DNA of 61,403 bases from Clostridia bacterium (GCA_017531385.1 JAFXLD010000064.1:1-61403); one strand, 5' to 3'; numbered from the stretch's first letter, positions 1-8,754 are shown. Numbers and translations: made by a program. The notes: a model not told the origin generated them from the sequence alone.

Positions 1-10
1 ATTATTTATA

Positions 11-39
11 TTGACAATTGGTTACTTATGGTCTATAAT
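11..39 (+). promoter_or_regulatory. sigma-A promoter of tRNA-Leu
   Basis: The -35 box TTGACA (11-16) and the -10 box TATAAT (34-39) are both perfect and separated by 17 nt. Transcription would begin a few bases before the tRNA at 55. Confidence 0.85.
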
Positions 40-54
40 ATGTTTGATGTTTAG

Positions 55-141
55 GCTGGTGTGGCGAAATCGGCAGACGCAAGGGACTTAAAATCCCTCG
101 GTAGCAATACCGTACCGGTTCAAGTCCGGTCACCAGCACCA
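55..141 (+). tRNA. tRNA-Leu (anticodon TAA)
   Basis: A class II tRNA with a long variable arm. The acceptor stem GCTGGTG (55-61) pairs with CACCAGC (131-137), followed by discriminator A and an encoded CCA (139-141). The anticodon loop CTTAAAA (87-93) holds TAA at 89-91, which reads UUA leucine codons. The T arm GGTTCAAGTCC is canonical. Confidence 0.97.
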
Positions 142-144
142 AAG

Positions 145-178
145 AGAGCACTGCATTTTTCAGCATGTGCTCTTTTTT
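145..178 (+). terminator. intrinsic terminator after tRNA-Leu
   Basis: Stem AGAGCAC (145-151) pairs with GTGCTCT (167-173) and is followed by a T run. It ends the tRNA transcript, so the next gene may depend on readthrough or on a weak promoter not seen here. Confidence 0.75.
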
Positions 179-204
179 CATAATAAAACTAAAGGAGATT
201 TTTT

Positions 205-1194
205 ATGAACAAATTATATGCAAGAGGTATCGTGGGTCAGTATTTTTATAATTTTACGGAATTATTGGCATATGCTGTAACTTACAGACCAACTCCCTAT
301 GAATTAGTATATACAAAGAAATTGAAATACGGAGATGAAAAATTTCAATATATCAACACCTATTCACGCAAAGATATTCTGAATAAGAAAAAACCGTTGT
401 TTATCTATATCCATGGCGGCGGTTGGATATCAGGCATCACTGAAATGAGAAATGCTTACATTTCAGAATGGGCAAAAAAAGGATTTTTTACCGCATCTGT
501 AAGCTATACTTATGCACCTCAGAAAGTTTTTCCCGGGCAATTACATGAGATATTCAGTGCGATTGATTTTATTTTAGATCATGCTGATGAATATAATATT
601 GATACTGAAAATATTGTTATCGGCGGTGAAAGTGCAGGTGGTTACTATGTGGCATATGTTGCATCCTGCATGACTGATAAGACAATTTTTGATAAACTTA
701 ATATCTGTTTCAGACATATGGATAGTTTTAATATTAAAGCAATTGTGTCTCACTGTGGTTGTTATGATTTGAAAAGACTTACTGACCCTCAGAAAAAACA
801 ATCACGGTTTCCTGATATGAAAATGATGATTTCTTCTTTTTCCGGTATGCCGTATGATAAAATAAAGGAATTGCTGAATACTAAAGATGGAGATTTATAT
901 TCACCACAGATAAATGAACACTTTCCGCCTTCATTTATCACATGGGGAGATAAAGATCTGCTCAGATATGAAGCATTTGATTTTGCAGAAAGTCTCAGAT
1001 CGAACAATGTAAAATATCACTTGTTTAAATCTGACGGTATAATAGGAATGCACGCATGGTCAATTGTTCTGTTGTTTGAAAAAAGCAGAAAATGTCTGGC
1101 TGATACATTTGATTTTGTGTTACCGTATGTTTGTGATTATTTTGAAAAAGATAAGGAAAACAATTGGAGTTTTATTAGAAATAAAATTATTTGA
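205..1194 (+). CDS. alpha/beta hydrolase, HSL-type esterase/lipase
   Basis: A 329-residue protein of the alpha/beta hydrolase-3 (hormone-sensitive lipase) type. The oxyanion-hole motif HGGGW is at residues 70-74, the nucleophile elbow GESAGG places the catalytic serine at 143, a GDKD segment near 248-251 supplies the acid, and His283 is the likely catalytic histidine. There is no signal peptide, so it is probably a cytoplasmic carboxylesterase acting on small acyl esters; the true substrate cannot be read from sequence. An AAAGGAG site lies about 9 nt before the ATG. It is a single gene between the tRNA-Leu terminator and the promoter of the next gene. Confidence 0.85.
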   Translation: MNKLYARGIVGQYFYNFTELLAYAVTYRPTPYELVYTKKLKYGDEKFQYINTYSRKDILNKKKPLFIYIHGGGWISGITEMRNAYISEWAKKGFFTASVSYTYAPQKVFPGQLHEIFSAIDFILDHADEYNIDTENIVIGGESAGGYYVAYVASCMTDKTIFDKLNICFRHMDSFNIKAIVSHCGCYDLKRLTDPQKKQSRFPDMKMMISSFSGMPYDKIKELLNTKDGDLYSPQINEHFPPSFITWGDKDLLRYEAFDFAESLRSNNVKYHLFKSDGIIGMHAWSIVLLFEKSRKCLADTFDFVLPYVCDYFEKDKENNWSFIRNKII

Positions 1195-1267
1195 GTTTTT
1201 TGATTGTGTAATAAAATTCATATATGTGTACGGATTTTTAATTAAAAGTAAAATTTACAGTAGCATC

Positions 1268-1296
1268 TTGACAGTAAATATACATGATTTTATAAT
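1268..1296 (+). promoter_or_regulatory. sigma-A promoter of the amidase gene
   Basis: TTGACA (1268-1273), a 17-nt spacer and TATAAT (1291-1296), both boxes perfect, 38 nt ahead of the ATG at 1334. Confidence 0.85.
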
Positions 1297-1333
1297 AAAA
1301 TTAACAATATTCTTTTTTACGGAGGAAACAGCT

Positions 1334-2425
1334 ATGGAAAAGGAAAAAAATAAGAAGATAGGTAAAATTATTGCTTTATCTGTTGTTGGTGTTTTGGTAG
1401 TAATAATAGGTATTGCACTTTTAATTTTCCAGGGTGAATTAAGAACAATTCTCAGTGTTGATGCTGATACAGAAAACGGCATATATAATATTGATTATGT
1501 TGCTGACTACAAGCTTGACCAATTGCTTGAAGAGGGTGGCGTGAACAATGAAGATGAACTTGCTCAGTATATTCTTCGCATTATGCTCAAAGGTCTCCCC
1601 ATAAATATCGAATATGAAGTGCCCCAGCTTGCTTGCAGCACCTTTATTGCGGAGACACCTGAAAAAGGTTATATATTCGGAAGAAATCTTGATAATCAGC
1701 TTACAGACCTTGCTGTAGTAAAAACAGCACCAAAAAATGGTTATAAGTCTGTTTCTGTTGTAAATCTCAGCTTTTTGGGATATAACGATACATATACTCC
1801 CGAAGCATTGATGGACAGGATAGTTACTCTCGGCGTTCCGTATTTCCCGCTTGACGGCGTTAACGAAAAAGGTCTGGCTGTCGGTGTTTTGCAGTTGCAG
1901 GCTCCGCCTACTAATCAGCAGACAGACAAAGTTGATGTCGGAACAACTCTTGCAATCCGTATTTTGTTGGATAAGGCATCAACAGTAAAAGAAGCTGTTG
2001 ATATGTTGTCTAATTTTGATATGCATGCATCAGCAAACGGTTGTTTTCATCTTCAGATAGTTGATGCAACAGGTGACAGTGTTGTTGTATCATATGTTAA
2101 TAATGAGATGGTTGTAACTGAAAAAGAAGGAAAGTATCAGGCAGCCACAAACTTCTATCTTCATGATGTTCCGTTTGAATATGAAAAACAGGGTGAAGAC
2201 CGTTATGCGGTTCTTATGAACACATTAAAAGAAAATGACGGTGTTCTTACTGCAGAAGAAGGCATGGGGCTTCTTAACAGTGTGTCATTCAAGGAAACAC
2301 CTCCTGATGAAGAGGGTAGAGTATACTCAACACAGTGGTCTTCAATATATGATCTGATAAATCCGTCTCTTACACTTTGTGCAGACAGAGATTATGAGAA
2401 TCCTATTACATATACCGTTGATTAA
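1334..2425 (+). CDS. membrane-anchored linear amide C-N hydrolase (choloylglycine hydrolase/AAT family)
   Basis: 363 residues. The reading frame is open farther upstream, but the ATG at 1334 follows GGAGG (1321-1325) and a consensus promoter, so it is the start. Residues 8-33 form one hydrophobic signal-anchor helix. The rest resembles Ntn amidases of the penicillin V acylase/bile salt hydrolase superfamily: Cys101 in the ACSTF motif as nucleophile and GRNLD (116-120) with the usual Arg and Asp. In classical bile salt hydrolases the Cys is residue 2; here it follows a transmembrane anchor and a linker of about 65 residues, so activation would need internal cleavage or another mechanism. Substrate (bile salt, N-acyl amino acid or other amide) is unknown. 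Confidence 0.8.
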   Translation: MEKEKNKKIGKIIALSVVGVLVVIIGIALLIFQGELRTILSVDADTENGIYNIDYVADYKLDQLLEEGGVNNEDELAQYILRIMLKGLPINIEYEVPQLACSTFIAETPEKGYIFGRNLDNQLTDLAVVKTAPKNGYKSVSVVNLSFLGYNDTYTPEALMDRIVTLGVPYFPLDGVNEKGLAVGVLQLQAPPTNQQTDKVDVGTTLAIRILLDKASTVKEAVDMLSNFDMHASANGCFHLQIVDATGDSVVVSYVNNEMVVTEKEGKYQAATNFYLHDVPFEYEKQGEDRYAVLMNTLKENDGVLTAEEGMGLLNSVSFKETPPDEEGRVYSTQWSSIYDLINPSLTLCADRDYENPITYTVD

Positions 2426-2442
2426 TATTTAGACAAAAACCG

Positions 2443-2470
2443 GGGCTGTATCTTTTTGATACAGCCCTTC
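2443..2470. terminator. bidirectional terminator between convergent genes
   Basis: Ten-base perfect stem GGGCTGTATC (2443-2452) and GATACAGCCC (2458-2467). The T run on the minus strand (opposite 2436-2440) suits the kinase-like gene, and the + strand has a shorter TT tail. Confidence 0.75.
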
Positions 2471-2485
2471 AATATATCATTTAGT

Positions 2486-3109
2486 TCAGATAATTCCGCG
2501 CATTTTCATATAATCAATGATTATATCAGCACATTTATCATAAGAAAGTACGGAAGTGTTCAGACAGATGTCATAGTTCGTCATGTCATCACGTTCATTG
2601 CCTGTGAAGTAATTATAATGATTGGTTCTCTTTTTATCGACTTTGTCAACTCTGCTTTCAGCTTCTTTTTCTGAAATAGAAAGACGCTCTGCTTCAGTTT
2701 GGACTCTGTCGGCTTTGTCTGCATATATAAATACTCTGACAAGATTTTCATTATCTTTAAGAATAAAATCAGCACAACGTCCGATAACTATGTAACTCTC
2801 TTTTTCCGCAAGATCTTTCAGAACTTTAGCCTGATAGTTGAAAAGATTTTCCTGTGATGTAAAATCACTGCTTGATGGAGGGATAAGTTCGCCGTTATAG
2901 ATGTATTTTGTGAAGCGGAACAGGGGATTGCTTTTTAATTCTTCATCGGATCTTGCAAATAAATCAAGACTTATGCCACTGTCTTCCGATGCTAACTGCA
3001 AAATGTCCTGCCCGTAAAGCTTTATATTAAGTTTTTCTTCCAGAGATTCTCCAACATAGCTACCGCCACTGCCGCAGGTTCTGGCAATTGTAATGACATA
3101 ATTATTCAT
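2486..3109 (-). CDS. cytidylate kinase-like family protein
   Basis: 207 residues with an N-terminal glycine-rich nucleotide-binding loop (ARTCGSGGSYVG) and the body typical of the cytidylate-kinase-like family common in Clostridia. True cytidylate kinase phosphorylates CMP/dCMP; members of this paralogous family are generally uncharacterised, so a nucleotide kinase function is family inference. Of two in-frame ATGs I chose the one at 3109, because GGAG lies 9 nt upstream of it; that GGAG overlaps the first ATG at 3124. A promoter lies at 3144-3172 and a terminator shared with the convergent gene follows. Confidence 0.8.
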   Translation of the reverse strand: MNNYVITIARTCGSGGSYVGESLEEKLNIKLYGQDILQLASEDSGISLDLFARSDEELKSNPLFRFTKYIYNGELIPPSSSDFTSQENLFNYQAKVLKDLAEKESYIVIGRCADFILKDNENLVRVFIYADKADRVQTEAERLSISEKEAESRVDKVDKKRTNHYNYFTGNERDDMTNYDICLNTSVLSYDKCADIIIDYMKMRGII

Positions 3110-3143
3110 AAATTCACACTCCATTACTATTTTTTACACATTT

Positions 3144-3172
3144 ATTATAGCAATATTGCTGTGAATTTTCAA
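3144..3172 (-). promoter_or_regulatory. promoter of the cytidylate kinase-like gene
   Basis: On the minus strand TTGAAA (3172-3167), a 17-nt spacer and a perfect TATAAT (3149-3144). Confidence 0.75.
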
Positions 3173-3194
3173 TATTAAATTGAAAAATTTATAT

Positions 3195-3225
3195 AAAAAT
3201 ACCCATTCTCAACGGAATGGGTATT
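3195..3225 (-). terminator. terminator of the dnaX-recR-kinase operon
   Basis: Hairpin of ACCCATTC/GAATGGGT type (3201-3222), immediately past the stop codon of the last leftward gene and followed on the minus strand by a T-rich tail. Confidence 0.75.
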
Positions 3226-3231
3226 AATTCT

Positions 3232-4119
3232 TTATTGCCCTGCAAGTGCAGACATCATTGATTTTTTCTTTTTCTGTTTCTTAGGTTTGTATTTGGGGGG
3301 ATTCTCCAGTCTGAGCCTTGCACTTTTGCTTGATTTCAGAATATTATAAACTTTGATAAAATCTTCAACAACCAAATCACTGAGATTGTCAAGGACTGTC
3401 TGATGCATACCACCGTCCAAATCATAAGAAGCAAGCATAGTGACAATAATAACATCCTGAACCTCATTAGTGCCGTCTGCATATATTTCATTGATTATTG
3501 AAAACAGTTTTTTGAGCTTCTGGGGATTATTCTCTTTAAGAGTTTCATACACACGGGGATTCACATTGTTGATAAAGAAATCTTCACATAAGAATTCATC
3601 ATATTTTTCAAGATGCATTCTGTACAGATCTTTTAATTCGGGGTAAAGTGTTGCAAGTCTTACAGCAAGTGTTGCAGGATCATAAAAAAGACTGCCGTTT
3701 TTTACTGCTGCACGGGAAACAGTTGCCTGTGCTTTAACATTCTGCTGTCTTTTAGCAATCTGCTTTGGCGTGAATGATTCATTGATATTTTCAACAAGTT
3801 CATTAATGACAGATTTTAAGTCTCTGTTGTCGTATTCATCAAGAATCATCAGGTAACTTGCAATCAGTGTGTAATCGCTGTCATCTTCGCTTGCAGCATC
3901 TTTTTCACCTGTGAGAAGTCTTATTTTATTGTCGTTAAAGAGAATTCTGATTTTTCCTTTTTCGCCGCTGAAAGCGAGGAAATAAGAGGCGTCTCTTGTG
4001 AATACGGGAGTAGCACCTTTTTCTGTATTTGTTGGTATATCTGCTTTGAATCCTAATTTTTCAGTAACAGGTTTAAGCTCTGAAAAAATTGAATCAAAAA
4101 CAGTTGTTAATTCGATCAT
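3232..4119 (-). CDS. conserved hypothetical protein with lysine-rich tail
   Basis: 295 residues, not recognised as a named family. It looks like a soluble, mostly helical protein with no signal peptide or membrane segment. The N-terminal 100 residues are acidic with alternating beta-like stretches. The extreme C-terminus is very basic (PKYKPKKQKKKKSMMSAL), which could contact nucleic acid or membrane. It is last in the leftward operon, 21 nt after the FGGY kinase, with GGAAG ahead of the ATG. Function unknown; co-transcription with recombination genes may only reflect read-through. Confidence 0.7.
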   Translation of the reverse strand: MIELTTVFDSIFSELKPVTEKLGFKADIPTNTEKGATPVFTRDASYFLAFSGEKGKIRILFNDNKIRLLTGEKDAASEDDSDYTLIASYLMILDEYDNRDLKSVINELVENINESFTPKQIAKRQQNVKAQATVSRAAVKNGSLFYDPATLAVRLATLYPELKDLYRMHLEKYDEFLCEDFFINNVNPRVYETLKENNPQKLKKLFSIINEIYADGTNEVQDVIIVTMLASYDLDGGMHQTVLDNLSDLVVEDFIKVYNILKSSKSARLRLENPPKYKPKKQKKKKSMMSALAGQ

Positions 4120-4140
4120 TGTTTTCTTCCTTTCGGCAAC

Positions 4141-5739
4141 TTAACCGTTAAGAGCGGCAAAATTGGCCTTGTTTGATTTGTATAAATTCTTGAAAATCTC
4201 AAATTGCTTGTCATAAACGGGTTTGTTTTCTGTTCTTGGGTGGTAAGTTTTCACAACGGGAATAAGTTTTTTTGCATCACTTACACTGTTTATCATACCA
4301 AGACCGCAAGCAACAATAACTGCAGCACCGACAGCGCCGACATTCTGAGGACTGTTTACAGTTTCAACTGTTTTTCCTGTAATGTCAGCAAGAATCTGAC
4401 AAGTTACGGATGACAATGCACCACCACCGACAAAACGCACACGCTGAGATGTTCTGACTTTCTTTTCCTGAACTTCAATAAACCAACGAAGATGCATACA
4501 AACACCTTCAATAACAGCGCGAAGCATTTCTGACTTTCCGCTTTCAAGACTCAGGTTGAAGAACATACCTCTTGCATTAGGATCTTCAAAGGGACATCTG
4601 TTACCGTGAAGCCATGGCGTGAATACAACACCGTTTGCACCTGCGGGTACTTGTTCAATTACTTCAGACATATAGTCATAAAGGCTTGTATATTTTGCTT
4701 CATAAGAGTCTGTTACCTGTTCTTTTTTAAGGTAAATTCCGACTTCGTCAAGACAAAGATGGTCTTTTGCCCATTCAAGACATTTACCGGCAGTTTCCAG
4801 TTCAGCAAAATATGTATATTTTCCGGGATCGGCACCGACAATTGCTGCAATCATTGCTGACGCATCAACAATGCTTTTGTTAACAATTGTGCCAACCCAT
4901 CCTGATGTACCGGAATAAATATGTGTATCACCAAGTTCAACTGATCCTGCACCGACACCGATAAGAGAAGCGTCACCACCACCGCCGAAAACTGCAATTC
5001 CGGGAACAAGATGAAGCTCTGCAGCTGCCTTTTCTGTAAGCTCACCGATTTTTGCTGTACAGTCATTAATCTCGGGCATGTGCTCAAATTTTACACCCAG
5101 CATATCTGTCATTTCTTTGCTCCAGCAGTTTTTGCCTTTTCTGATATCATAGAGCATTGTTGCAAAAGCAGAGTCGGGAGTCATACAGCATTTATCTGTC
5201 ATACGGCAGATAAGATATTCCTTGACATCAAGCCATTTGTGAACTTTTTTGAAATTTTCGGGTTCATGCGCTTCAACCCATTTGTATTTCCAGACAGGGT
5301 CTTTGACTGATGCGGCAACAGCACCTGTTATCTGCAGTGATTTGAGAAGTTTAGGAATGTTTGCACCTGCAATCTGAGGACCGTGAGCAATACCTTTTTT
5401 CAGCTCTTCTCTGGCTCTTTGATCCATATAGCTCATTGCTCTGCGAACATGATTACCGTTTTTGTCAACAAGAACAACCCCCTGCATCTGAGAACAGAAG
5501 GAAATACCGCTGATTTCTTTTGCTTCGATACCGGATTTCTGCAGAGCTTCTTCTGTTGTGTCACACATTGCACTCCACCACTCGTCGGGATCCTGTTCAG
5601 CACCGCCATCAGGAAAAACATATAATTCATAACCCTTAGAGGCTCCGCCGAGGAGTTTTATTGTGTCCGATATCTCAAAAACACATGTTTTTACGCCTGT
5701 AGTACCAATGTCATAGGTGATTGCATATTTTTTATCCAT
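4141..5739 (-). CDS. FGGY-family carbohydrate kinase
   Basis: 532 residues. The N-terminal phosphate-binding segment (ITYDIGTTGVKTCVFE), a GGGGDA motif in the middle and the C-terminal GGGALS/GAVGAA segments mark the FGGY fold, which phosphorylates sugars such as xylulose, gluconate or glycerol with ATP. It differs clearly from the xylulokinase at 21287, so it likely acts on another sugar or polyol. It has a good GGAGG site and begins 15 nt after recR, giving an odd metabolic member in an otherwise DNA-maintenance operon. Substrate not assignable from sequence. Confidence 0.85.
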   Translation of the reverse strand: MDKKYAITYDIGTTGVKTCVFEISDTIKLLGGASKGYELYVFPDGGAEQDPDEWWSAMCDTTEEALQKSGIEAKEISGISFCSQMQGVVLVDKNGNHVRRAMSYMDQRAREELKKGIAHGPQIAGANIPKLLKSLQITGAVAASVKDPVWKYKWVEAHEPENFKKVHKWLDVKEYLICRMTDKCCMTPDSAFATMLYDIRKGKNCWSKEMTDMLGVKFEHMPEINDCTAKIGELTEKAAAELHLVPGIAVFGGGGDASLIGVGAGSVELGDTHIYSGTSGWVGTIVNKSIVDASAMIAAIVGADPGKYTYFAELETAGKCLEWAKDHLCLDEVGIYLKKEQVTDSYEAKYTSLYDYMSEVIEQVPAGANGVVFTPWLHGNRCPFEDPNARGMFFNLSLESGKSEMLRAVIEGVCMHLRWFIEVQEKKVRTSQRVRFVGGGALSSVTCQILADITGKTVETVNSPQNVGAVGAAVIVACGLGMINSVSDAKKLIPVVKTYHPRTENKPVYDKQFEIFKNLYKSNKANFAALNG

Positions 5740-5754
5740 AGCTAAATCCTCCGT

Positions 5755-6354
5755 TTATATTGATCGTCTGCCTTCGATTGCTCTTGAAAGAGTGACCTCA
5801 TCTGCATACTGAATGTCAGTGCCGACAGGAAGACCGAAAGCAATTCTTGATATTTTTATATCGAACGGTTTTATCAGTTTTGATAAATACATTGCAGTAG
5901 CTTCACCCTCAATGTCAGAATCTGTTGCAATGATTATTTCTCTGATATCATCGTTATTTAATCTGGCAAGCAACTCTTTGATTGTAAGTTGTTCGGGACC
6001 AATACCGTCCAAGGGAGATATTGCTCCGTGTAAAACATGATAAACGCCGCTGAATTCCTTTGTTTTTTCTATAGCGATCAAACTCTGAGAATCTTCTACA
6101 ACGCAAATAACCGAATGGTCACGTTTATCGTTTTTGCAGATGGGACAAAATTCATCTTCTGTGAGATTTGAACACAATGAACATTTATGAATTTTTTCAC
6201 AAGCATCAATAATTGCATCTGAAATTGCCGTAGATTCATTTTTCGGTAATCCGAGTATATAAAAAGCTATTCTCTGAGCAGTTTTTCTGCCGATCCCCGG
6301 CATTCTTTCAAACTGTTCAATCAGCTTTTGTAACGGAACGGCATTATACTGCAT
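5755..6354 (-). CDS. recR: recombination mediator RecR
   Basis: 199 residues, the standard RecR length. In order: helix-hairpin-helix (MPGIGRKTAQR), a four-cysteine zinc finger (CSLC...CPIC) and a Toprim domain starting at VVEDSQS. RecR works with RecO/RecF to load RecA at gaps. The frame is open farther upstream, but the start is placed at the ATG at 6354, where homologues begin, one base after the ybaB stop codon; translation is probably coupled. Part of the SRP RNA-dnaX-ybaB-recR cluster conserved in Firmicutes. Confidence 0.95.
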   Translation of the reverse strand: MQYNAVPLQKLIEQFERMPGIGRKTAQRIAFYILGLPKNESTAISDAIIDACEKIHKCSLCSNLTEDEFCPICKNDKRDHSVICVVEDSQSLIAIEKTKEFSGVYHVLHGAISPLDGIGPEQLTIKELLARLNNDDIREIIIATDSDIEGEATAMYLSKLIKPFDIKISRIAFGLPVGTDIQYADEVTLSRAIEGRRSI

Positions 6355-6355
6355 A

Positions 6356-6697
6356 TCAGAATAAACCACCCATTCCGGGAATGTTAAGTCCGCCTGTGAG
6401 TTTTCCCATTTCAGATTCCATTGCTTCATCTGCTTTTCTCATTGCTTCATTGATTGCTGCAAGAAGAAGGTCTTCGAGCATATCGATATCTTCGGGATCA
6501 ACAACTTCGGGCTGCATTTTTATGCCTTTTACTTCGTGTTTGCCGTTAACTGTAACTTCAACAGCACCGCCACCTACAGAAGCAGAAAACTCTGATTCTT
6601 CAACAGCAGCCTGAGTCTTAGCCATTTCTTCCTGCATTTTCTGAATTTTTTGCATCATGTTTCCGCCCTGATTTGCGTTTGGGATTCTTGCTTTCAT
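6356..6697 (-). CDS. ybaB: YbaB/EbfC-family nucleoid-associated protein
   Basis: 113 residues. The Met/Gln-rich N-terminal helix, central SVGGGAVEVTVNGKHEVKGIK-like strand and glycine/methionine-rich end are typical. YbaB forms dimers that bind DNA as a pair of tweezers. It has a GGAGG-type ribosome site, and sits between dnaX (23 nt) and recR (1 nt), as in most Firmicutes. Confidence 0.95.
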   Translation of the reverse strand: MKARIPNANQGGNMMQKIQKMQEEMAKTQAAVEESEFSASVGGGAVEVTVNGKHEVKGIKMQPEVVDPEDIDMLEDLLLAAINEAMRKADEAMESEMGKLTGGLNIPGMGGLF

Positions 6698-6720
6698 ATT
6701 TATAATTCCTCCGTTTTAAT

Positions 6721-8511
6721 TTATCCTAATCTTACGGTCAATTCGTTATTGCCCGTTATTTTTCGTGCTACCTGAGTCAGTTTATCTTTCACTATCGGAA
6801 AAATCATCGGTAACACAGAATTATAATTGTAAACAGTAAGAATATTACCGTTTATTTCTGCTTTTGTACCAAGCAGATGTCCTGTTACCGGAGGACATTC
6901 ACGCTCAGCTTCAATAATACAATTGGTCCATATCCTGGTAATATTGCCTGATGTTTGTGTTTGAGGAGCAGGCTGTGCATCAAATACAGGAGAAGTTTCA
7001 ACAGGTTCGTCATCAAACACGGGAGGAGCATCAAATACAGGTTCGTCATCAAACTGTAATGTATCTGTTGTTGGTTCTGCATCAAACATTACCGGATTAT
7101 CAGTTGTCTGTTCAATGTCGAACGGTGGATCATCAAAAAACGGTTCATTTTCAAATATCGGTGCATCTGAAGGAGGTGGCGGAACATCGTATAAATCAAA
7201 ATCATCATATTCGTCACTGTCATCTTCAAATTCCAATGAATTTAAATCAACGGCATTTTTTGTTTCTGTATTTTTAATTTCAGGAATAACAGGGAAGACG
7301 TCTGTTTTCTTGTCATCAGAAGTGTTTTCTGTTGCTGCGGTGTTTATAACCACTTGACCTGAACTCAACTTGTTTATTTTATCTTCAAGCTCTGCAATTC
7401 TGGAGAAAAGTGCAGAAATATCGGTGGATGCTTCGGGTGAACAGATTTTTATAATTGCCATCTCAGTTTCAATCCGCCTGTTCTGCGTAACTTTTATTGA
7501 AGCAATTGCAGAAGACAGAATGTTCATTATATTAAGGATTTCTTCTATACTGAATTGTGAAGAAAGTCTTTTCAGCTCTTCCAGTTCTTCATTTGTTCCT
7601 ATAAGAATATCTTCCGGTCTTTTAACCGATTTTATAATAAGAAGACTTCTGAAATGATTTGTAAGCTCAGTACAAAGTCTTTCTGTGTCACATGATGAAT
7701 TGTGTAACTCATCAATTACCGATAAAGCTTTTGATGTATCCTTGTTTTTGAATGCATAAGACAGAGTGAAAAGATAATCTTTACTCATAATTCCTGCAGC
7801 ATCGGAAACAACAGCAGTATTCACATTTTCAGATATGCTCAGACATCTGTCAAAAATTGAAAGTGCATCTCGCATACCGCCGTCAGCAATTCTGGCAATC
7901 AGCATAGCTGCCGAATCATCAATTGAAACATTTTCTTTTTCAGCAACATATTTAAGCCTTTTTACGATTGAATCAACTGAGATTCTTCTGAAATCAAATC
8001 TCTGACATCTTGAAAGTATAGTTGACGGAAGTTTCTGAACTTCAGTTGTTGCAAGAATAAAAACAATGTGCTCAGGCGGCTCTTCAAGTGTTTTTAGAAG
8101 CGCATTGAATGCTTCGATTGTAAGCATATGTACTTCGTCAATGATATAAACACGGAATTTTGCCTGTGCAGGTGTAAACGCTGATTCTTCACGCAAAGCA
8201 CGGATATCATCAATACCACGGTTACTTGCAGCATCTATTTCCACAACGTCAAGAACAGAACCATTGTCGATTCCTTTGCAGATATCACATTCATTACAGG
8301 GATTTCCGTTTGTCGGATGAAGACAATTTATTGCCTTTGAAAGAATTTTAGCACACGAAGTCTTGCCCGTACCTCTTGAACCTGTAAAAAGGTAAGCATG
8401 GGCAAGCCTGTTTTCGCGAACTTCATTCATCAATGTGTCTGTGATATGTGGCTGACCTGCAACATCATTGAATGTCTGAGGACGCCACTTTCTGTATAAT
8501 ACTCTATACAA
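6721..8511 (-). CDS. dnaX: DNA polymerase III subunit gamma/tau
   Basis: 596 residues. AAA+ clamp-loader motor: Walker A GSRGTGKTS, a zinc module CLHPTNGNPCNECDIC, Walker B VYIIDEVHML and the SRC arginine-finger motif. After residue 370 comes an acidic, proline-rich linker with repeated FDDEP/FDAPP units, then a short C-terminal tau-like domain. The start codon is TTG at 8511 (MYRVLYRKWRPQ matches DnaX N-termini), with GGAG (8524-8521) 9 nt upstream. The leader of this mRNA is the SRP RNA, whose 3' end lies only 29 nt away, so both probably come from one promoter. Confidence 0.95.
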   Translation of the reverse strand: MYRVLYRKWRPQTFNDVAGQPHITDTLMNEVRENRLAHAYLFTGSRGTGKTSCAKILSKAINCLHPTNGNPCNECDICKGIDNGSVLDVVEIDAASNRGIDDIRALREESAFTPAQAKFRVYIIDEVHMLTIEAFNALLKTLEEPPEHIVFILATTEVQKLPSTILSRCQRFDFRRISVDSIVKRLKYVAEKENVSIDDSAAMLIARIADGGMRDALSIFDRCLSISENVNTAVVSDAAGIMSKDYLFTLSYAFKNKDTSKALSVIDELHNSSCDTERLCTELTNHFRSLLIIKSVKRPEDILIGTNEELEELKRLSSQFSIEEILNIMNILSSAIASIKVTQNRRIETEMAIIKICSPEASTDISALFSRIAELEDKINKLSSGQVVINTAATENTSDDKKTDVFPVIPEIKNTETKNAVDLNSLEFEDDSDEYDDFDLYDVPPPPSDAPIFENEPFFDDPPFDIEQTTDNPVMFDAEPTTDTLQFDDEPVFDAPPVFDDEPVETSPVFDAQPAPQTQTSGNITRIWTNCIIEAERECPPVTGHLLGTKAEINGNILTVYNYNSVLPMIFPIVKDKLTQVARKITGNNELTVRLG

Positions 8512-8540
8512 TTTATGCTACTCCTATAGGGGTATAAAGA

Positions 8541-8683
8541 GAAGTCCAACCTCGGTCACACGGCGTGCAGGCGAACTGTATCGCACGGGCAGACCGCTTA
8601 ATGCTGCTCGGTTCCCCGCCTGACATGGTTCACAGCGCTCCGTCGCACAGGACCAACACGCCGCATGACAGAAATTGGACTTC
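8541..8683 (-). ncRNA. ffs: signal recognition particle RNA (4.5S-like)
   Basis: Read on the minus strand, this 143-nt segment folds into one long hairpin. GAAGTCCAA (8683-8675 side) pairs with TTGGACTTC, and GTCATGCGGCGTG pairs with CACGCCGTGTGAC farther in. The tip carries the conserved SRP helix-8 signature: AACCATGTCAGG, the GGAA tetraloop (8615-8612) and GAGCAGCA. It binds Ffh. Location just upstream of dnaX is conserved in Firmicutes. The exact ends are set by pairing and are approximate. Confidence 0.93.
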
Positions 8684-8697
8684 AAATTTCATTAGGT

Positions 8698-8726
8698 ATT
8701 ATAATATATTTTTTCAATAAAGGCAA
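8698..8726 (-). promoter_or_regulatory. promoter of SRP RNA and dnaX operon
   Basis: On the minus strand TTGCCT (8726-8721), a 17-nt spacer and a perfect TATAAT (8703-8698), about 15 nt before the SRP RNA 5' end. Confidence 0.8.
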
Positions 8727-8754
8727 GAGGAAAATTAAAAAAAATTAATTTTGT

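Noticed and set aside
1064-1333. Upstream extension of the amidase frame by 90 residues
   Set aside because: It would overlap the hydrolase gene and cross the promoter; GGAGG sits at the later ATG.
6355-6429. Upstream extension of recR by 25 residues
   Set aside because: The extra residues come from reading ybaB in another frame; homologues start at the ATG one base after the ybaB stop.
6951-7357. Long + strand reading frames opposite dnaX
   Set aside because: They lie antisense to the low-complexity acidic linker of dnaX, have no ribosome sites and have repetitive composition.
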